Assembly (NCBI GenBank): GCA_964391015.1
Contig: CAYMKU010000011.1
Coordinates: 1-64,000, forward strand
Source of the DNA: XYD12-FULL-36-8 sp964391015
GTDB lineage: Bacteria; Bacteroidota; Ignavibacteria; Ignavibacteriales; Ignavibacteriaceae
Direction of reading: 5' to 3'
Length of the DNA stretch: 64,000 nucleotides
How positions within the stretch are numbered: the stretch's first letter is position 1; every line of letters starts with the position of its first letter. Below the pieces are notes generated by a model. That model had not been told where the DNA came from. It did not search any database and saw nothing but the letters and a program-made list of their open reading frames with translations. Shown piece after piece: positions 52,630 to 62,772 of the stretch. The translations under genes were made by a program, and so were the position numbers.

Positions 52630-55602
52630 ATGTACAAAAAAATACGAAAGTCTGTTGCCGATGCTATAGCTACCGTCGAAGATCCAGAACAATTTTGTTG
52701 GAATCGATGGCTTAAAGAACCGCAGATATATTTAGAGAGGTTTCCAAAACCTCGTATCATTACAAAAAAGATTGAATCCTTCAACACTTTCCCAGAATCA
52801 ACTCTTTTCCAAGTAAAGAATTTTAAACTGACTAAGTTTAAAATTTCAGAGGATATTAAGAATATCATTATAAAAAAAAGAAAAACTTTTAAAGTCTTCG
52901 TTACTTTTCCGAAGACTTATCATCAAAAAATAACTATTTTCAGTTCAGATACAACTCGCCAAATATTCTTGATATCTTTTTTTTACAAAGACAGCGACTT
53001 TTTTGTACTTGTTAAACAAGATGATAAAGAAACTGTAAATTCTCTCCTACCAAAAACAAGTTTAAAAACAATTCCCTCTGTAAAAGCTTCTGTTAAAAAG
53101 TACAAAACTGACCTACAAAAGGTTAAATACTATACTCTAGATTGTTTGGTTACCAAACCTGAATTAAAAAATTACGAGTTCAGTTTACCAAGTGTAAACA
53201 AACAAGAGAAAATCAGCTTACCCTCTAATTTGAAACTAGAAAAGATTAAAAATATAAATGTTCTCAAGCATAATGGTAATAAAAAATATCTTGCGATTTC
53301 ATTTGATCGTCTTGAAAAGGAACCCAAAATAAAAAATATTCCTATTCTTACGCTGGAAAAGTTAAAGGAGCAACTTGAAAAATCAGGATCTAAAAAAGTT
53401 TTTGCTTTCGCAACTAATGTACTTAATGAAAAACCCAAGCAGTACAAAGTAAAATTAATCCAATTAGAAAAATCGCGAATACAACTTTATCATTTAAAAA
53501 ATCTCCACACCAAAGCAGCTCAAATGAAACCGATCAAATTTCACTTTTTGGAAAAACCTTCAGTAAATATCGTAAACTCATTTAAGGAACAATTATTTCA
53601 AACAAAAGTAAGCAATCCTGGTATTCTTGATTTACTAATCCCTCAGGAAATAGTAAAACCGAAAAAGAAACCTCGTGCGGTTAAGTTAAGAAAAGAAACA
53701 GACTCTACACAGCTTCAGGAAGTTACCCTAAATGTCCGTCAACAATTCAATAGTAAAACAATTTCCAACAACTTGTTACCTACAGAAGAGCAGAAAAAGG
53801 TCGACTCTCGACAAACTATTTTACAAGAAGCCATTGAACAAATTAAAAATTTGTCCTCTTATCAGAAAGAAGGAATAAATCTGCTTCTTAACTCCAAAGC
53901 TGCATTATTATCTGATGAAGTAGGAATTGATAAAAAATCTCAAGCAATTCATGCACTTAATTTGGTTATTAAGGAGGATATAATTAAGAATGTTCTAATC
54001 ATATGTCCAAATGCGCACGTTGGAAACAAAGCAATTTGTGAAGATATAGAGAATGTCAACGGATGGATAAATCAAATTCACAAATTATACCCCGATCTCC
54101 AGATCGAGCTAATAGAAAGTGCTGAAGGAAATAAGCCAGAAATTTCTGCGAAAACCAAAATTTCTATAGGCAGCTACAATACTTTAATTGAATTACTAAA
54201 TGACAGTACTAAGACTGAGTTCTATAAAAGCATCGAATGTGTAATCTTAGACGAAGCACAGTATCTGTTAAATCCTCAATTTGATTCAGAATTGCTTTTT
54301 GATTTTCCTCAATATAAATATCAATGGGTGCTCACCAGTTTACCATCGCAAATAACAGAAGAAAGACTTATTCCAAAATTAAAAAATCATCTTGTCGGTT
54401 TAGAAAAATTCGACGGAACATTAAATAGAACAAAACATTCGCTGGGTAGTGAACTTCCTAGTATAGTTCGAAATGATTTTTGGCACAATCTTGATTTAGA
54501 GCAATCTCAGGAATTCGAGAATACATTGCTTCAAGGAAAGAAACGAATTCAGGATCTAGTGAAAGGCGGTAACCCATTTATTATTCAGTCAAATATTTTT
54601 ACGCTAATTCACCAAATTAAACAGCTTGGCAATTTCTCTACACATAAAGAAACTAGCCCAAAGTCAGAATTATTGTTAGATCAACTTGAAACAATAATAG
54701 CCTCTGGCCAGAAGTGTATAATCTTCTCGCAATATGATAAACAAGGTATTCAAAAAATAGAACGATTACTTAAAAATAATCAGATAAGATACGTTCTTTA
54801 TCAATCCGGTATGCCTTTAAAAGAGCTTGAGAACTCGACTAATTCATTTAGGAGGGATCCTAAAATTAGTGTTATGCTTGCTGGTTTAACTGCTGCAAGT
54901 ATAAAAGTAAAAATTCCGGAAGCATCATACCTTATCCATTTTGATCAATGGTGGAACCCAATTACTCAATGGCAGTTTGAGGATAAATCAATAAATTCTG
55001 ATGAGATTAACCAATATGCTGATAGTGTAAACGTAATTAACTATTTCGGAAATAACTCGGTAGAAATTAATATAAGAAAAACTCTTTTAAACAAGGGTTT
55101 GCTAACCAAAAACTTAATTGAGTTCTTACCCAGCGAAATGGTTTATAGTTTAATTACAAATGAAGATTGGTTAGATATTCTTGGAATTGAGTACACAAGG
55201 TCAATTAAAAGCCAACTTCCAGATGTTGAGGAAATAATAAATAATTTATCCAAAGCGACGCTTGACGAGATTGGACAAAAAGCAAAATCGTTGTTCACAA
55301 AACTTGGATACAAAAATCTGATGATAAAGCCTGATATGCTACATGAGGAACTGACAATCTATGGAATAGCAAATAAAGCATTGCAAGAAATAAAAACCGC
55401 AATTTTCTGTTTACCATTTAAAGCTAAAAACGTAGAGGCGATTGAAACTTTTATAAAAGAAGCATCAAAAAATAACAGTAGATTATTCATCATATGTTCG
55501 GATGAAATTATTCAGCAAGTTATAAATGATCCACATGAAAAAATTATTTATGTCAGTCAGAAAATGTTTGCTAACTATTTAACACAATTTAAAATCAGTT
55601 GA
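52630..55602 (+). CDS. Degenerate SNF2-type ATPase with unusual N-terminus
   Basis: The protein has 990 residues. The first 400 residues are Lys-rich with no known domain. The helicase part (about 410-830) has YQKEGINLLLNSKAALLSDE, in which Walker A reads EVGIDKKSQ in place of the usual MGLGKT. Walker B reads ILDEAQYLL (about 537-545), and motif V/VI contains LIHFDQWWNPITQWQFEDKS in place of the arginine-finger QAxDRxxRxGQ. The end (about 870-990) looks like an Mrr-type fold (LFTKLGYKNLMIKP) without its acidic and Lys catalytic residues. ATP hydrolysis is doubtful, so it may be a DNA-binding pseudo-enzyme. Confidence 0.75.
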   Translation: MYKKIRKSVADAIATVEDPEQFCWNRWLKEPQIYLERFPKPRIITKKIESFNTFPESTLFQVKNFKLTKFKISEDIKNIIIKKRKTFKVFVTFPKTYHQKITIFSSDTTRQIFLISFFYKDSDFFVLVKQDDKETVNSLLPKTSLKTIPSVKASVKKYKTDLQKVKYYTLDCLVTKPELKNYEFSLPSVNKQEKISLPSNLKLEKIKNINVLKHNGNKKYLAISFDRLEKEPKIKNIPILTLEKLKEQLEKSGSKKVFAFATNVLNEKPKQYKVKLIQLEKSRIQLYHLKNLHTKAAQMKPIKFHFLEKPSVNIVNSFKEQLFQTKVSNPGILDLLIPQEIVKPKKKPRAVKLRKETDSTQLQEVTLNVRQQFNSKTISNNLLPTEEQKKVDSRQTILQEAIEQIKNLSSYQKEGINLLLNSKAALLSDEVGIDKKSQAIHALNLVIKEDIIKNVLIICPNAHVGNKAICEDIENVNGWINQIHKLYPDLQIELIESAEGNKPEISAKTKISIGSYNTLIELLNDSTKTEFYKSIECVILDEAQYLLNPQFDSELLFDFPQYKYQWVLTSLPSQITEERLIPKLKNHLVGLEKFDGTLNRTKHSLGSELPSIVRNDFWHNLDLEQSQEFENTLLQGKKRIQDLVKGGNPFIIQSNIFTLIHQIKQLGNFSTHKETSPKSELLLDQLETIIASGQKCIIFSQYDKQGIQKIERLLKNNQIRYVLYQSGMPLKELENSTNSFRRDPKISVMLAGLTAASIKVKIPEASYLIHFDQWWNPITQWQFEDKSINSDEINQYADSVNVINYFGNNSVEINIRKTLLNKGLLTKNLIEFLPSEMVYSLITNEDWLDILGIEYTRSIKSQLPDVEEIINNLSKATLDEIGQKAKSLFTKLGYKNLMIKPDMLHEELTIYGIANKALQEIKTAIFCLPFKAKNVEAIETFIKEASKNNSRLFIICSDEIIQQVINDPHEKIIYVSQKMFANYLTQFKIS

Positions 55603-55608
55603 AACATA

Positions 55609-57264
55609 TTATTCCTTTATCCTCCACTCCCAACAATTTTGAAGAGCGCCCAACGGATTAATTTTAACGTTCTCTATTTTTGAATCATAAGCCGTTTTCA
55701 AATCTAGCCAATATAAAAACGTGGTTGGCTCGTTTTCATGAATAACCTCTTGAATTTTTTTATACATGATCGCTTTTCCTGTGCGAGATTTTTCATTTTC
55801 CAGAGCGTCCAACATTTTATCCACTTCCGGATTATTAAAACTCGAAAAATTGAATTGACTTTTTTTACTATCAGAACGCCAATAAGGTTGAAGATCAATC
55901 GGAATTGGAATCGTCCAACCAGCCATATATGCATCTAATTCTCGAGCGAAGAGCTTATTAATAAACGCACCCATTTCCATTGTTTCAATTGTTACATCAA
56001 TTCCTATAGCTCTAAGATTATTTTTTATGACTGTTGAAGCATAGTCTCTTCTTGGATTTCCTGAACCCATATAAAGTTTAAAAGAGAACTCAATATTATT
56101 TTTTTCTATAGTCCCATTTTTATCTCTATCAATCCAGCCTTCTGATGTTAAAATTTCTTGTGCTTTCTTTGGATTAAATTCATAAGGTTTTAACTCATTA
56201 TTATAATAAGTTTTGAAGACTGGTGAGACAGGGCCAAAACTTAACTGTCCATATCCTTCTAAATATTCCCTTAGAATCTCTTCCCTATTTATCGCATAGC
56301 TTAACGCCTTTCTTACGTTAGCAGTACCAAAAAATCTATGGGGAATTATTTTTTTGCTTTTGGAAAATAATTCGGGCTCTATATTATTCCAGCCGATATA
56401 ATCATAATCTCTTCCTGTCCTCGTCATAATTTTAATATGATTGATTTTTTTTAATTCCGCGATTGATTCGATATTCACATCATCAAGTAGATCAATCTCA
56501 CCTTTTTTCAGCTGCGTTATTCTGGAATTTTCATCAGTTACAATTTTAAATACTAATTCTTTAACCATTTCGTTTTTAAATAGAAACGAATTTGAGACTG
56601 TTCTTAAAATTATTGCTTCATTTCTTTTCCAGCTTGATAAACCGTATGGACCGTTTGTCACCAAGTTTTTTTCAATATTGGCTGTACTCAAATCTTTTCG
56701 TGGTATTTTTGAAAAGAAATGTTTCGGAAGGATTGGCATATCAACATCAAATAAAGTCGGTTTTGCACCAGGCTTGAAGTTAATTTTAATTTTGGTTGGC
56801 GATATAATTTCAAAGGTTTTAGACAGTTCTATTCGATCATATGCATCCCTATACATGTTTTCAAATCCACCATAGAATGAGCTATTAACATCAGGATCGG
56901 AATAAAGATCAAACGAGTATAAGACATCTTCAGCTGTTACTTTTATGCTATCTGACCAAAAGATATTTTCTCTCAAGTAAAAAGTCAGTGATGATGAGTC
57001 TTTACCCCAATCCCATTTTTCTGCAAGCAGCGGTGAGGAATCCAAATCACCTATTTCTTCATTCCATTCATGCTTCACCAAACTTAGAAATAATAATTCT
57101 CTGATATTCCCTTCTAGTAATCCAAAAGCGTAAAGGGGATTAAGATTTTCTGCATCGGAAGGAACACCAATAATTACTCGATCTCTTCTAGTCGGCTTAC
57201 CGGATTCACAATTCCAAAATATTATTGAAAGCAAGACAAAACTGATGGAGATAAACTTTTTCAT
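55609..57264 (-). CDS. ABC-type oligopeptide-binding lipoprotein (SBP family 5)
   Basis: The protein has 551 residues. The lipobox FWNC (Cys19) ends the signal peptide. GVPSDAENLNPLYAFG, then LTFYLRENIFWSDSIKVTAEDV and the late NVRKALSYAINREEIL are the DppA/OppA family signatures. It captures peptides, or nickel, for a permease that is not in this window. Its 3' end meets the SNF2-like gene. Confidence 0.9.
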   Translation of the reverse strand: MKKFISISFVLLSIIFWNCESGKPTRRDRVIIGVPSDAENLNPLYAFGLLEGNIRELLFLSLVKHEWNEEIGDLDSSPLLAEKWDWGKDSSSLTFYLRENIFWSDSIKVTAEDVLYSFDLYSDPDVNSSFYGGFENMYRDAYDRIELSKTFEIISPTKIKINFKPGAKPTLFDVDMPILPKHFFSKIPRKDLSTANIEKNLVTNGPYGLSSWKRNEAIILRTVSNSFLFKNEMVKELVFKIVTDENSRITQLKKGEIDLLDDVNIESIAELKKINHIKIMTRTGRDYDYIGWNNIEPELFSKSKKIIPHRFFGTANVRKALSYAINREEILREYLEGYGQLSFGPVSPVFKTYYNNELKPYEFNPKKAQEILTSEGWIDRDKNGTIEKNNIEFSFKLYMGSGNPRRDYASTVIKNNLRAIGIDVTIETMEMGAFINKLFARELDAYMAGWTIPIPIDLQPYWRSDSKKSQFNFSSFNNPEVDKMLDALENEKSRTGKAIMYKKIQEVIHENEPTTFLYWLDLKTAYDSKIENVKINPLGALQNCWEWRIKE

Positions 57265-57290
57265 ATAGCTTATTCTTGACTTTAAATTTC

Positions 57291-57309
57291 AACAGTTTTA
57301 AAAACTGTT
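57291..57309. promoter_or_regulatory. AT-rich palindrome before the binding-protein gene
   Basis: AACAGTTTT and AAAACTGTT meet around one base (57291-57309). With almost no loop it is more like an operator than a terminator. It lies about 25 bp upstream of the lipoprotein start on the minus strand. Confidence 0.3.
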
Positions 57310-57482
57310 ATTAAATTATAAGTTTAATTTATGGTATGAAATTTAAAATTAAAACTGCTTTGCACAAGAAGAAAATCAAAGTTTTTTAAACAACTTATGA
57401 GTTATCTAAAATAAATCAGCCCTCATTCAATTTTAATTAAGGGAGGAGCAATAAACTAAATGAAGAGGGCTTTGTTTGGGGC

Positions 57483-58739
57483 TCAATTTGAATTAGCTAT
57501 TAATAATTCATCAATGTAATTTTTTGCTTTGATCAAGTTGTAGTATCCTATAGCCGAATTTTTTAACTCTTCAGCTTCCTGATTGTTGCCGGTTTTAGAG
57601 TAGATTTCACTCAGTTCAAGTTTAGTCTCTGCCATGTTTGCTTTGTTTTCAAAATCTTCATTCAGGCGCAAACTATTCTCCAACATTTCAGCAGACAACT
57701 CAAAATTCTCAAGATTACTTTGAATCATTCCTTTTATTTTATAAATATCTGCGATTGAAAGAGTATCGTTTATTTTGTAGGCAAGTTCAAGGGCTTTATC
57801 TGTAAATGCCTCCGCTAACCCTGCATTTTTTAGCTTGGTATAGATATAAGCTTTTCCGATGTAACCAATTGCACAGTTTGATATATAGCCGTATTCACAT
57901 GAAATACCTATGCTCGAATCAAATTCTTCTAATGCTGCTTGATAATCTTTCATTCTTGTATAAAGCATTCCGAGATTGTGTCTTATACGTGCTATTCTTC
58001 TTGAATCTTTTAACTGAATACATTTTTTTAATGCATTCTTAAAATTCCACATTGCTTTTGAATATTCGCCTTGAATATTAAGTAGTATTCCTATATTAAT
58101 TTCTAACATTGATCTTAATGAAACATCATCTGTTTCTGCTAAACAATCTAAACCTTTCTTAAAGTGGTCGTATGCCTCAAGAATTTCACCTTGTTCACCT
58201 GAAATGGTTCCAAGCATATTTTCACACTTTGCATAACCATAATGGTCCCCTGTTAATTGGAATAATTCATAAGCTCTTTGCACATAAATAATACTTTGCT
58301 CCCAATATGCTTGCGACCAATTTATTTTTGCTAAGGCTAATAGCGTGTTAGCCTCAATGGTAGAATATGCAATATTTCCTTTAATTTTTGAAATAATATT
58401 CTCACAAATTTCAGTTGCTGTATCTAATTCACCATTATAAATCATAAGATGACTTAAGTCATACATCAATTTTAGCTGATGCTCTTCGGAGATGCGATCT
58501 TCAGCAAAACTTATAATGGAGTGAATCAACTCCCGTTCTTTTGCACCTTCAAAAATGATCATATCAATCTGATCAACACTTTTCATAAACATACTTGTGG
58601 AATTGTTCTCAAAGGATATATTTTTTTGTCCAAGACTTTTGATAAATTTGTTTGTGTCATCCTGCCCAAGATAGCTGCAAAGAATATTTTCAATATCTTT
58701 AACTAACATAACCACCTGATTTTGTTCCATTAGCTTCAC
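57483..58739 (-). CDS. TPR-repeat protein (paralogue of next gene)
   Basis: The protein has 418 residues. At least eight tetratricopeptide repeats run from about 100 to 400 (YAKCENMLGTISGEQGEILEAYDHF, RIARIRHNLGMLYTRMKDYQ). It has no signal or DNA-binding domain. The N-terminal 90 residues share the layout of the gene at 58769. It is likely a cytoplasmic adaptor of a regulatory system; no enzyme lies beside it. Confidence 0.8.
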   Translation of the reverse strand: MKLMEQNQVVMLVKDIENILCSYLGQDDTNKFIKSLGQKNISFENNSTSMFMKSVDQIDMIIFEGAKERELIHSIISFAEDRISEEHQLKLMYDLSHLMIYNGELDTATEICENIISKIKGNIAYSTIEANTLLALAKINWSQAYWEQSIIYVQRAYELFQLTGDHYGYAKCENMLGTISGEQGEILEAYDHFKKGLDCLAETDDVSLRSMLEINIGILLNIQGEYSKAMWNFKNALKKCIQLKDSRRIARIRHNLGMLYTRMKDYQAALEEFDSSIGISCEYGYISNCAIGYIGKAYIYTKLKNAGLAEAFTDKALELAYKINDTLSIADIYKIKGMIQSNLENFELSAEMLENSLRLNEDFENKANMAETKLELSEIYSKTGNNQEAEELKNSAIGYYNLIKAKNYIDELLIANSN

Positions 58740-58768
58740 CGTTTACAATAATTAACTTAACATGACTA

Positions 58769-60010
58769 TTAAACTGTTGGCGCAAACAACATTTCTTCAA
58801 TTTTTTTAACCCGATCAGCGATATTTAATTGCTGGTATTCTTTGAGTGATTCGTTTAGCATTTTTATTTTCTCCTGTTTCATCTCCATTTTATCATAAAG
58901 TTCACCCAATTCCATTTTCACCTCAGCAATATTAAGAAGATTCTCTTTGTTCTTGTTCAAACGTAAGCTTGACTGCAGATAGTTCTCAGCTTTTCTGTAA
59001 TTCTTAATTTTTCTTTCCATAATGCTTTTTGTTCGATAAACATCTGCAATTGTCAGTTTATCATCTATCACATGACTGATTTCTAATGCTTTATCGGCAA
59101 ACAGGAGTGCCTCATCAAGTTTATCGAGGGCTAATAGAATATTCGCTTTACTTAAATATGAAAGCGCAAGAACAGGCATTAACTTATGCTTGAGTGCTAT
59201 TTCAATACTTTTATCTATTTCCTGGATAGCAATATTTTGTTCACTTTTATTGAAGAACATCAGTCCAACATTCTGCCGTACTTCAGCTATTCTTCTATAA
59301 TTGTGAGAAGATTTAAAATAACCTAAAGCTTTTTCAAAATAATCTGCAGCCTTACAATAATCTCCTTGTATGCTAAGGATAATTCCAAGATTTGATTCTA
59401 CGGACGCTTTTAGTTCTTTCTCCTCTGTGCTATTTAAGAGTTCAAGACAATTTTCAAAGTGTTTTTTTGCTTGATACAAATTTCCTTTTTCACCAAAAAT
59501 AACACCAAGCATATTCTCACATTTTGATTTTCCATTATTATTGCAAGTCCGCGTAAATAAGTCCTTGGCTTTCTCGACAGTATTTATACTTTTTTCCCAT
59601 TCAGATTTCCGTCCAAAAACATCAGAAAGCAGGAGTAAGGCATCGGCTTTTATTTTGTCGTCATTATTTTGTTTAAGCAATTTATTCAATATCTCAGTTG
59701 CGAAATTAAGTTTACCATTCGAGATACATAATTGTGCTAATACCTTTAACAAATCTAAAAACTTTTCCTTTGAGAGTGTTTTTTGAGCAAAGGTAATGGC
59801 CCTATCAATTTGAATACGATCCACACCAAAATTATATTCAATTTTCAATTGCTGTGCATAAAACTTATTTATTAAATCCACGGAGCTACTCTTTGTTGAG
59901 TTACTTACATCGTACTTCCCAACGAAGCTGTCAAGTTCGTTTTCCTCGACATAGTTACTCAATAAATTTCTAATCTCATCAACAAATTTATTTTTACGCT
60001 CTTCTATCAT
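58769..60010 (-). CDS. TPR-repeat protein (paralogue of previous gene)
   Basis: The protein has 413 residues with the same plan: a 90-residue N-terminal part and TPR repeats (KSKCENMLGVIFGEKGNLYQAKKHF, RIAEVRQNVGLMFFNKSEQ). It is clearly a tandem duplicate of 57483, which follows 29 bp away, and it is divergent in sequence. The two probably form heteromers or serve two signals. Confidence 0.8.
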   Translation of the reverse strand: MIEERKNKFVDEIRNLLSNYVEENELDSFVGKYDVSNSTKSSSVDLINKFYAQQLKIEYNFGVDRIQIDRAITFAQKTLSKEKFLDLLKVLAQLCISNGKLNFATEILNKLLKQNNDDKIKADALLLLSDVFGRKSEWEKSINTVEKAKDLFTRTCNNNGKSKCENMLGVIFGEKGNLYQAKKHFENCLELLNSTEEKELKASVESNLGIILSIQGDYCKAADYFEKALGYFKSSHNYRRIAEVRQNVGLMFFNKSEQNIAIQEIDKSIEIALKHKLMPVLALSYLSKANILLALDKLDEALLFADKALEISHVIDDKLTIADVYRTKSIMERKIKNYRKAENYLQSSLRLNKNKENLLNIAEVKMELGELYDKMEMKQEKIKMLNESLKEYQQLNIADRVKKIEEMLFAPTV

Positions 60011-60450
60011 TATTTTTTAGTTTTATTAAATTATCCGGTACTTTAACTCTTTAATTTTGAAAAGACAGTAGTTAATTCTCTTTATTTTTGTTAGCCAAAG
60101 TGGGTGCCATCAATTGTTAATGTATTTATTACTTGCAAAATTCTGGCAGAAATTAAGTTCAGTAAAAAGGAAATTGAGACTTAGTAAGCTTTACTGTGTG
60201 AGCTTGAGATTATGTTTTAGAAAGAAACACTTTTGGGGATACATCCAAAACATGTTAATTTATTTGTTTTGAACCGATTAGTTTGAAAATCGTTCGAAAA
60301 TTTTTGAATAAAAATTAAAGAGTTCCACATTGATACTTCCTTATTCCCTAAACCATAAAATTTTGAAACTGAAATGACTATCTTTTATTTGGGAAGTGAG
60401 GAAGTTAGTATGCCTTTATGAAGACGGAATTATCAAAACATTATCTATAA
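60011..60450. other. 440-bp stretch without a gene
   Basis: AT-rich, between the TPR gene start and the end of the biotin-carrier gene. No open frame of note, hairpin with T run, or RNA gene could be seen. It should hold the promoter of the TPR pair. Confidence 0.55.
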
Positions 60451-60768
60451 CTATTCCAATTCTAACAACAGCTGACCTTTGACAACCATTTGCGATTCCT
60501 TAATATAAATGCTTTTAATTCTGCCATCCCGTGGACAAGTCACATCATTTTTCATTTTCATCGCTTCTAGGACAAGTAAACTATGCCCACGCTCAACTTT
60601 CTGACCTTCATAAACATTTAGCTTATTTATTATCCCAGGAATGTAGGCAAAAATTTTATTTGGATCTAATGACACATACGGTTTTCTTCGTTGATATTTT
60701 TGAGTAAGCTTTGTTGCATATGCAACATCATCAATAACTATTTTCGATAATGTATGTTCTTCATTCAT
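60451..60768 (-). CDS. Biotin carboxyl carrier protein
   Basis: The protein has 105 residues. The biotinylation site is LEAMKMKND, with a lipoyl/biotin-type domain (IPGIINKLNVYEGQKVERGHSLLV). A short 35-residue N-terminal extension is present. It starts 4 bp after the stop of the carboxyltransferase gene and should serve it. Confidence 0.9.
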   Translation of the reverse strand: MNEEHTLSKIVIDDVAYATKLTQKYQRRKPYVSLDPNKIFAYIPGIINKLNVYEGQKVERGHSLLVLEAMKMKNDVTCPRDGRIKSIYIKESQMVVKGQLLLELE

Positions 60769-60772
60769 AAAA

Positions 60773-62317
60773 TTAATACGGTGATATTCCGTGTTTTCTT
60801 TCTGGTTTGAACTCTTTTTTATTATCCGACACCTTTATTGCATGAATTAGATAATCACGCGTCTCAGATGGATTTACAACCGCATCTATGTGACCGTTTG
60901 ATGCCGCAACATAAGGATTAGCAAACTTCTCAGTGTATTCATGAACTTTTTCCTTTCTGGTTTTTTCAGGATCCGGCGAACTCATAATTTCATTCCTAAA
61001 AATGATGTTAGCGGCACCTTCAGGACCCATTACAGCAATTTCTGCAGTTGGCCACGCAAATACAAAATCAGCACCAAGATGACGTGAACACATAGCAATA
61101 TAACCACCACCGTATGCTTTCCTGAGAATCACAGTGATTTTAGGAACTGTTGCTTCACTGTAAGCATAAAGAACTTTCGCACCATGTCTAATAACACCAT
61201 TATGCTCTTGGTCAACTCCAGGGAGATAACCAGGTAAATCAACAAAGGTAATTAAAGGAATATTAAACGCATCACAAAACCTAATGAAGCGTGAAGCTTT
61301 ATCAGATGAATCAACATCAAGCACTCCGGCAAGAACCATCGGTTGATTACCTACAACACCTATTGTTTCACCTGAAAGTCGTGCAAATCCAATTACAATA
61401 TTTGCTGCCCAATTTTCTTGGACTTCAAAAAAGTCAGAGTTATCACAAATTGATTTGATAACATTTCGAACATCGTAAGGCTTAGTAGGTTCAGTAGGAA
61501 TAACGTGTGTAATATCATATTCTGCTTTAGGTGGTTTTGCAGGGTATGGGAGTGCTTTTTTTGTATTATTCCAAGGAATAAATGACATTAACCTTTTAAT
61601 CTGATCAAAACACTCTAATTCGCTTTCAGCAAAAAAATGAGCATTACCCGAAATTTCAGTTTGTACTCTTGCTCCGCCCAAATCTTCCATTGAAATTTCT
61701 TCCCCAAGAACTGTTTTTATTACTTCGGGTCCAGTAATAAACATCTTCGATATTTTATCTACTACAAAAACAAAATCAGTTAATGCAGGTGAATAAACAG
61801 CACCACCAGCACAAGGACCAAGAATGACAGAAATTTGAGGAACAACCCCTGAAGCTAAAGTATTTCTGTAAAAAATTTCTCCATAACCGGCGAGGGAATT
61901 AACACCTTCCTGAATTCGAGCACCACCCGAATCATTTATCCCAATTATCGGGATGCCAAGCTTAATTGCGTGATTCATAATTTTGGTGATTTTTCGAGCG
62001 TGCATTAAACCAAGTGATCCACCAGCAACTGTAAAATCCTGAGCATAAATGCAGGCAGGATGTCCTGAAATCATTCCAGTTCCGGTTATTACACCATCAC
62101 CAGGAAGTTCCTTCTTATCCATTCCAAAATCACGTCCAGCATGTTTAACAAAAAGGTCATATTCATGAAAGGTCCCTTGGTCAAGAAGCGCAGTTATTCT
62201 CTCTCGTGCAGTAAGCTTTCCGCTAGCAATCTGTTTTTCAACAGCTTTCTGGCCACCGCCAATACTTGCATTTTCACGTCTTCTAAAAAAATCTAAAACT
62301 TTATTTAAAAGCGACAT
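60773..62317 (-). CDS. Acyl-CoA carboxyltransferase (propionyl-/methylmalonyl-CoA type)
   Basis: The protein has 514 residues. The two crotonase-like halves carry GINDSGGARIQEGVNSLAGY with GPCAGGAVYSPALTDF, and DLPGYLPGVDQEHNGVIRHG with AYGGGYIAMCSRHLGADF. This fits the beta subunit of propionyl-CoA carboxylase or the alpha subunit of methylmalonyl-CoA decarboxylase. The biotin carrier is next to it, but no biotin carboxylase or membrane decarboxylase subunit is in the window, so the direction is open. Confidence 0.9.
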   Translation of the reverse strand: MSLLNKVLDFFRRRENASIGGGQKAVEKQIASGKLTARERITALLDQGTFHEYDLFVKHAGRDFGMDKKELPGDGVITGTGMISGHPACIYAQDFTVAGGSLGLMHARKITKIMNHAIKLGIPIIGINDSGGARIQEGVNSLAGYGEIFYRNTLASGVVPQISVILGPCAGGAVYSPALTDFVFVVDKISKMFITGPEVIKTVLGEEISMEDLGGARVQTEISGNAHFFAESELECFDQIKRLMSFIPWNNTKKALPYPAKPPKAEYDITHVIPTEPTKPYDVRNVIKSICDNSDFFEVQENWAANIVIGFARLSGETIGVVGNQPMVLAGVLDVDSSDKASRFIRFCDAFNIPLITFVDLPGYLPGVDQEHNGVIRHGAKVLYAYSEATVPKITVILRKAYGGGYIAMCSRHLGADFVFAWPTAEIAVMGPEGAANIIFRNEIMSSPDPEKTRKEKVHEYTEKFANPYVAASNGHIDAVVNPSETRDYLIHAIKVSDNKKEFKPERKHGISPY

Positions 62318-62406
62318 ACCAATCCTTATAGATTGTTTTAATATAGAAGATCTTTTATGAGGACTAAAATAAATAAAAGAAATGATTAAAGTTTGGATAG
62401 AAAAAA

Positions 62407-62760
62407 CTACTTACCTGATGTGTACTTAATTACTTCTGCTTTTTCTATTGTGATAAGAACACCACAGTTTGCTTTTGTGATAACTTCATCAAAAATTGAA
62501 ATTGCTTCCTTTATTTTTTGCTCAGAATCAACTATTTCTATTAAAACGGGTAAATCTTCAGATAGTTCTAGAAACTTGGCTTTGTGAATAACCGATTTTG
62601 CACCAAAACCTTCTAATCCGCGAAAAACTGTCGCACCGGCCAAATGGAGTTCGCGTGCCTTTCTTACAATTACCTCATAGAGAGGTTTCCCATCAAATTT
62701 GTCAAGTTCACCGAGAAAAATTCTTAATAATTTGCCTTCACCTTCAATTTTCATACTCAC
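62407..62760 (-). CDS. DUF190 protein, CrcB partner
   Basis: The protein has 117 residues. The GEGKLLRIFLGELDKFDGKPLYE start and LHLAGATVFRGLEGFGAKS are the DUF190 signature, a PII-like fold. Genes of this family often lie beside crcB, as here (12 bp). It may sense or tune the fluoride channel. Confidence 0.88.
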   Translation of the reverse strand: MSMKIEGEGKLLRIFLGELDKFDGKPLYEVIVRKARELHLAGATVFRGLEGFGAKSVIHKAKFLELSEDLPVLIEIVDSEQKIKEAISIFDEVITKANCGVLITIEKAEVIKYTSGK

Positions 62761-62772
62761 TCCAAATTACTG

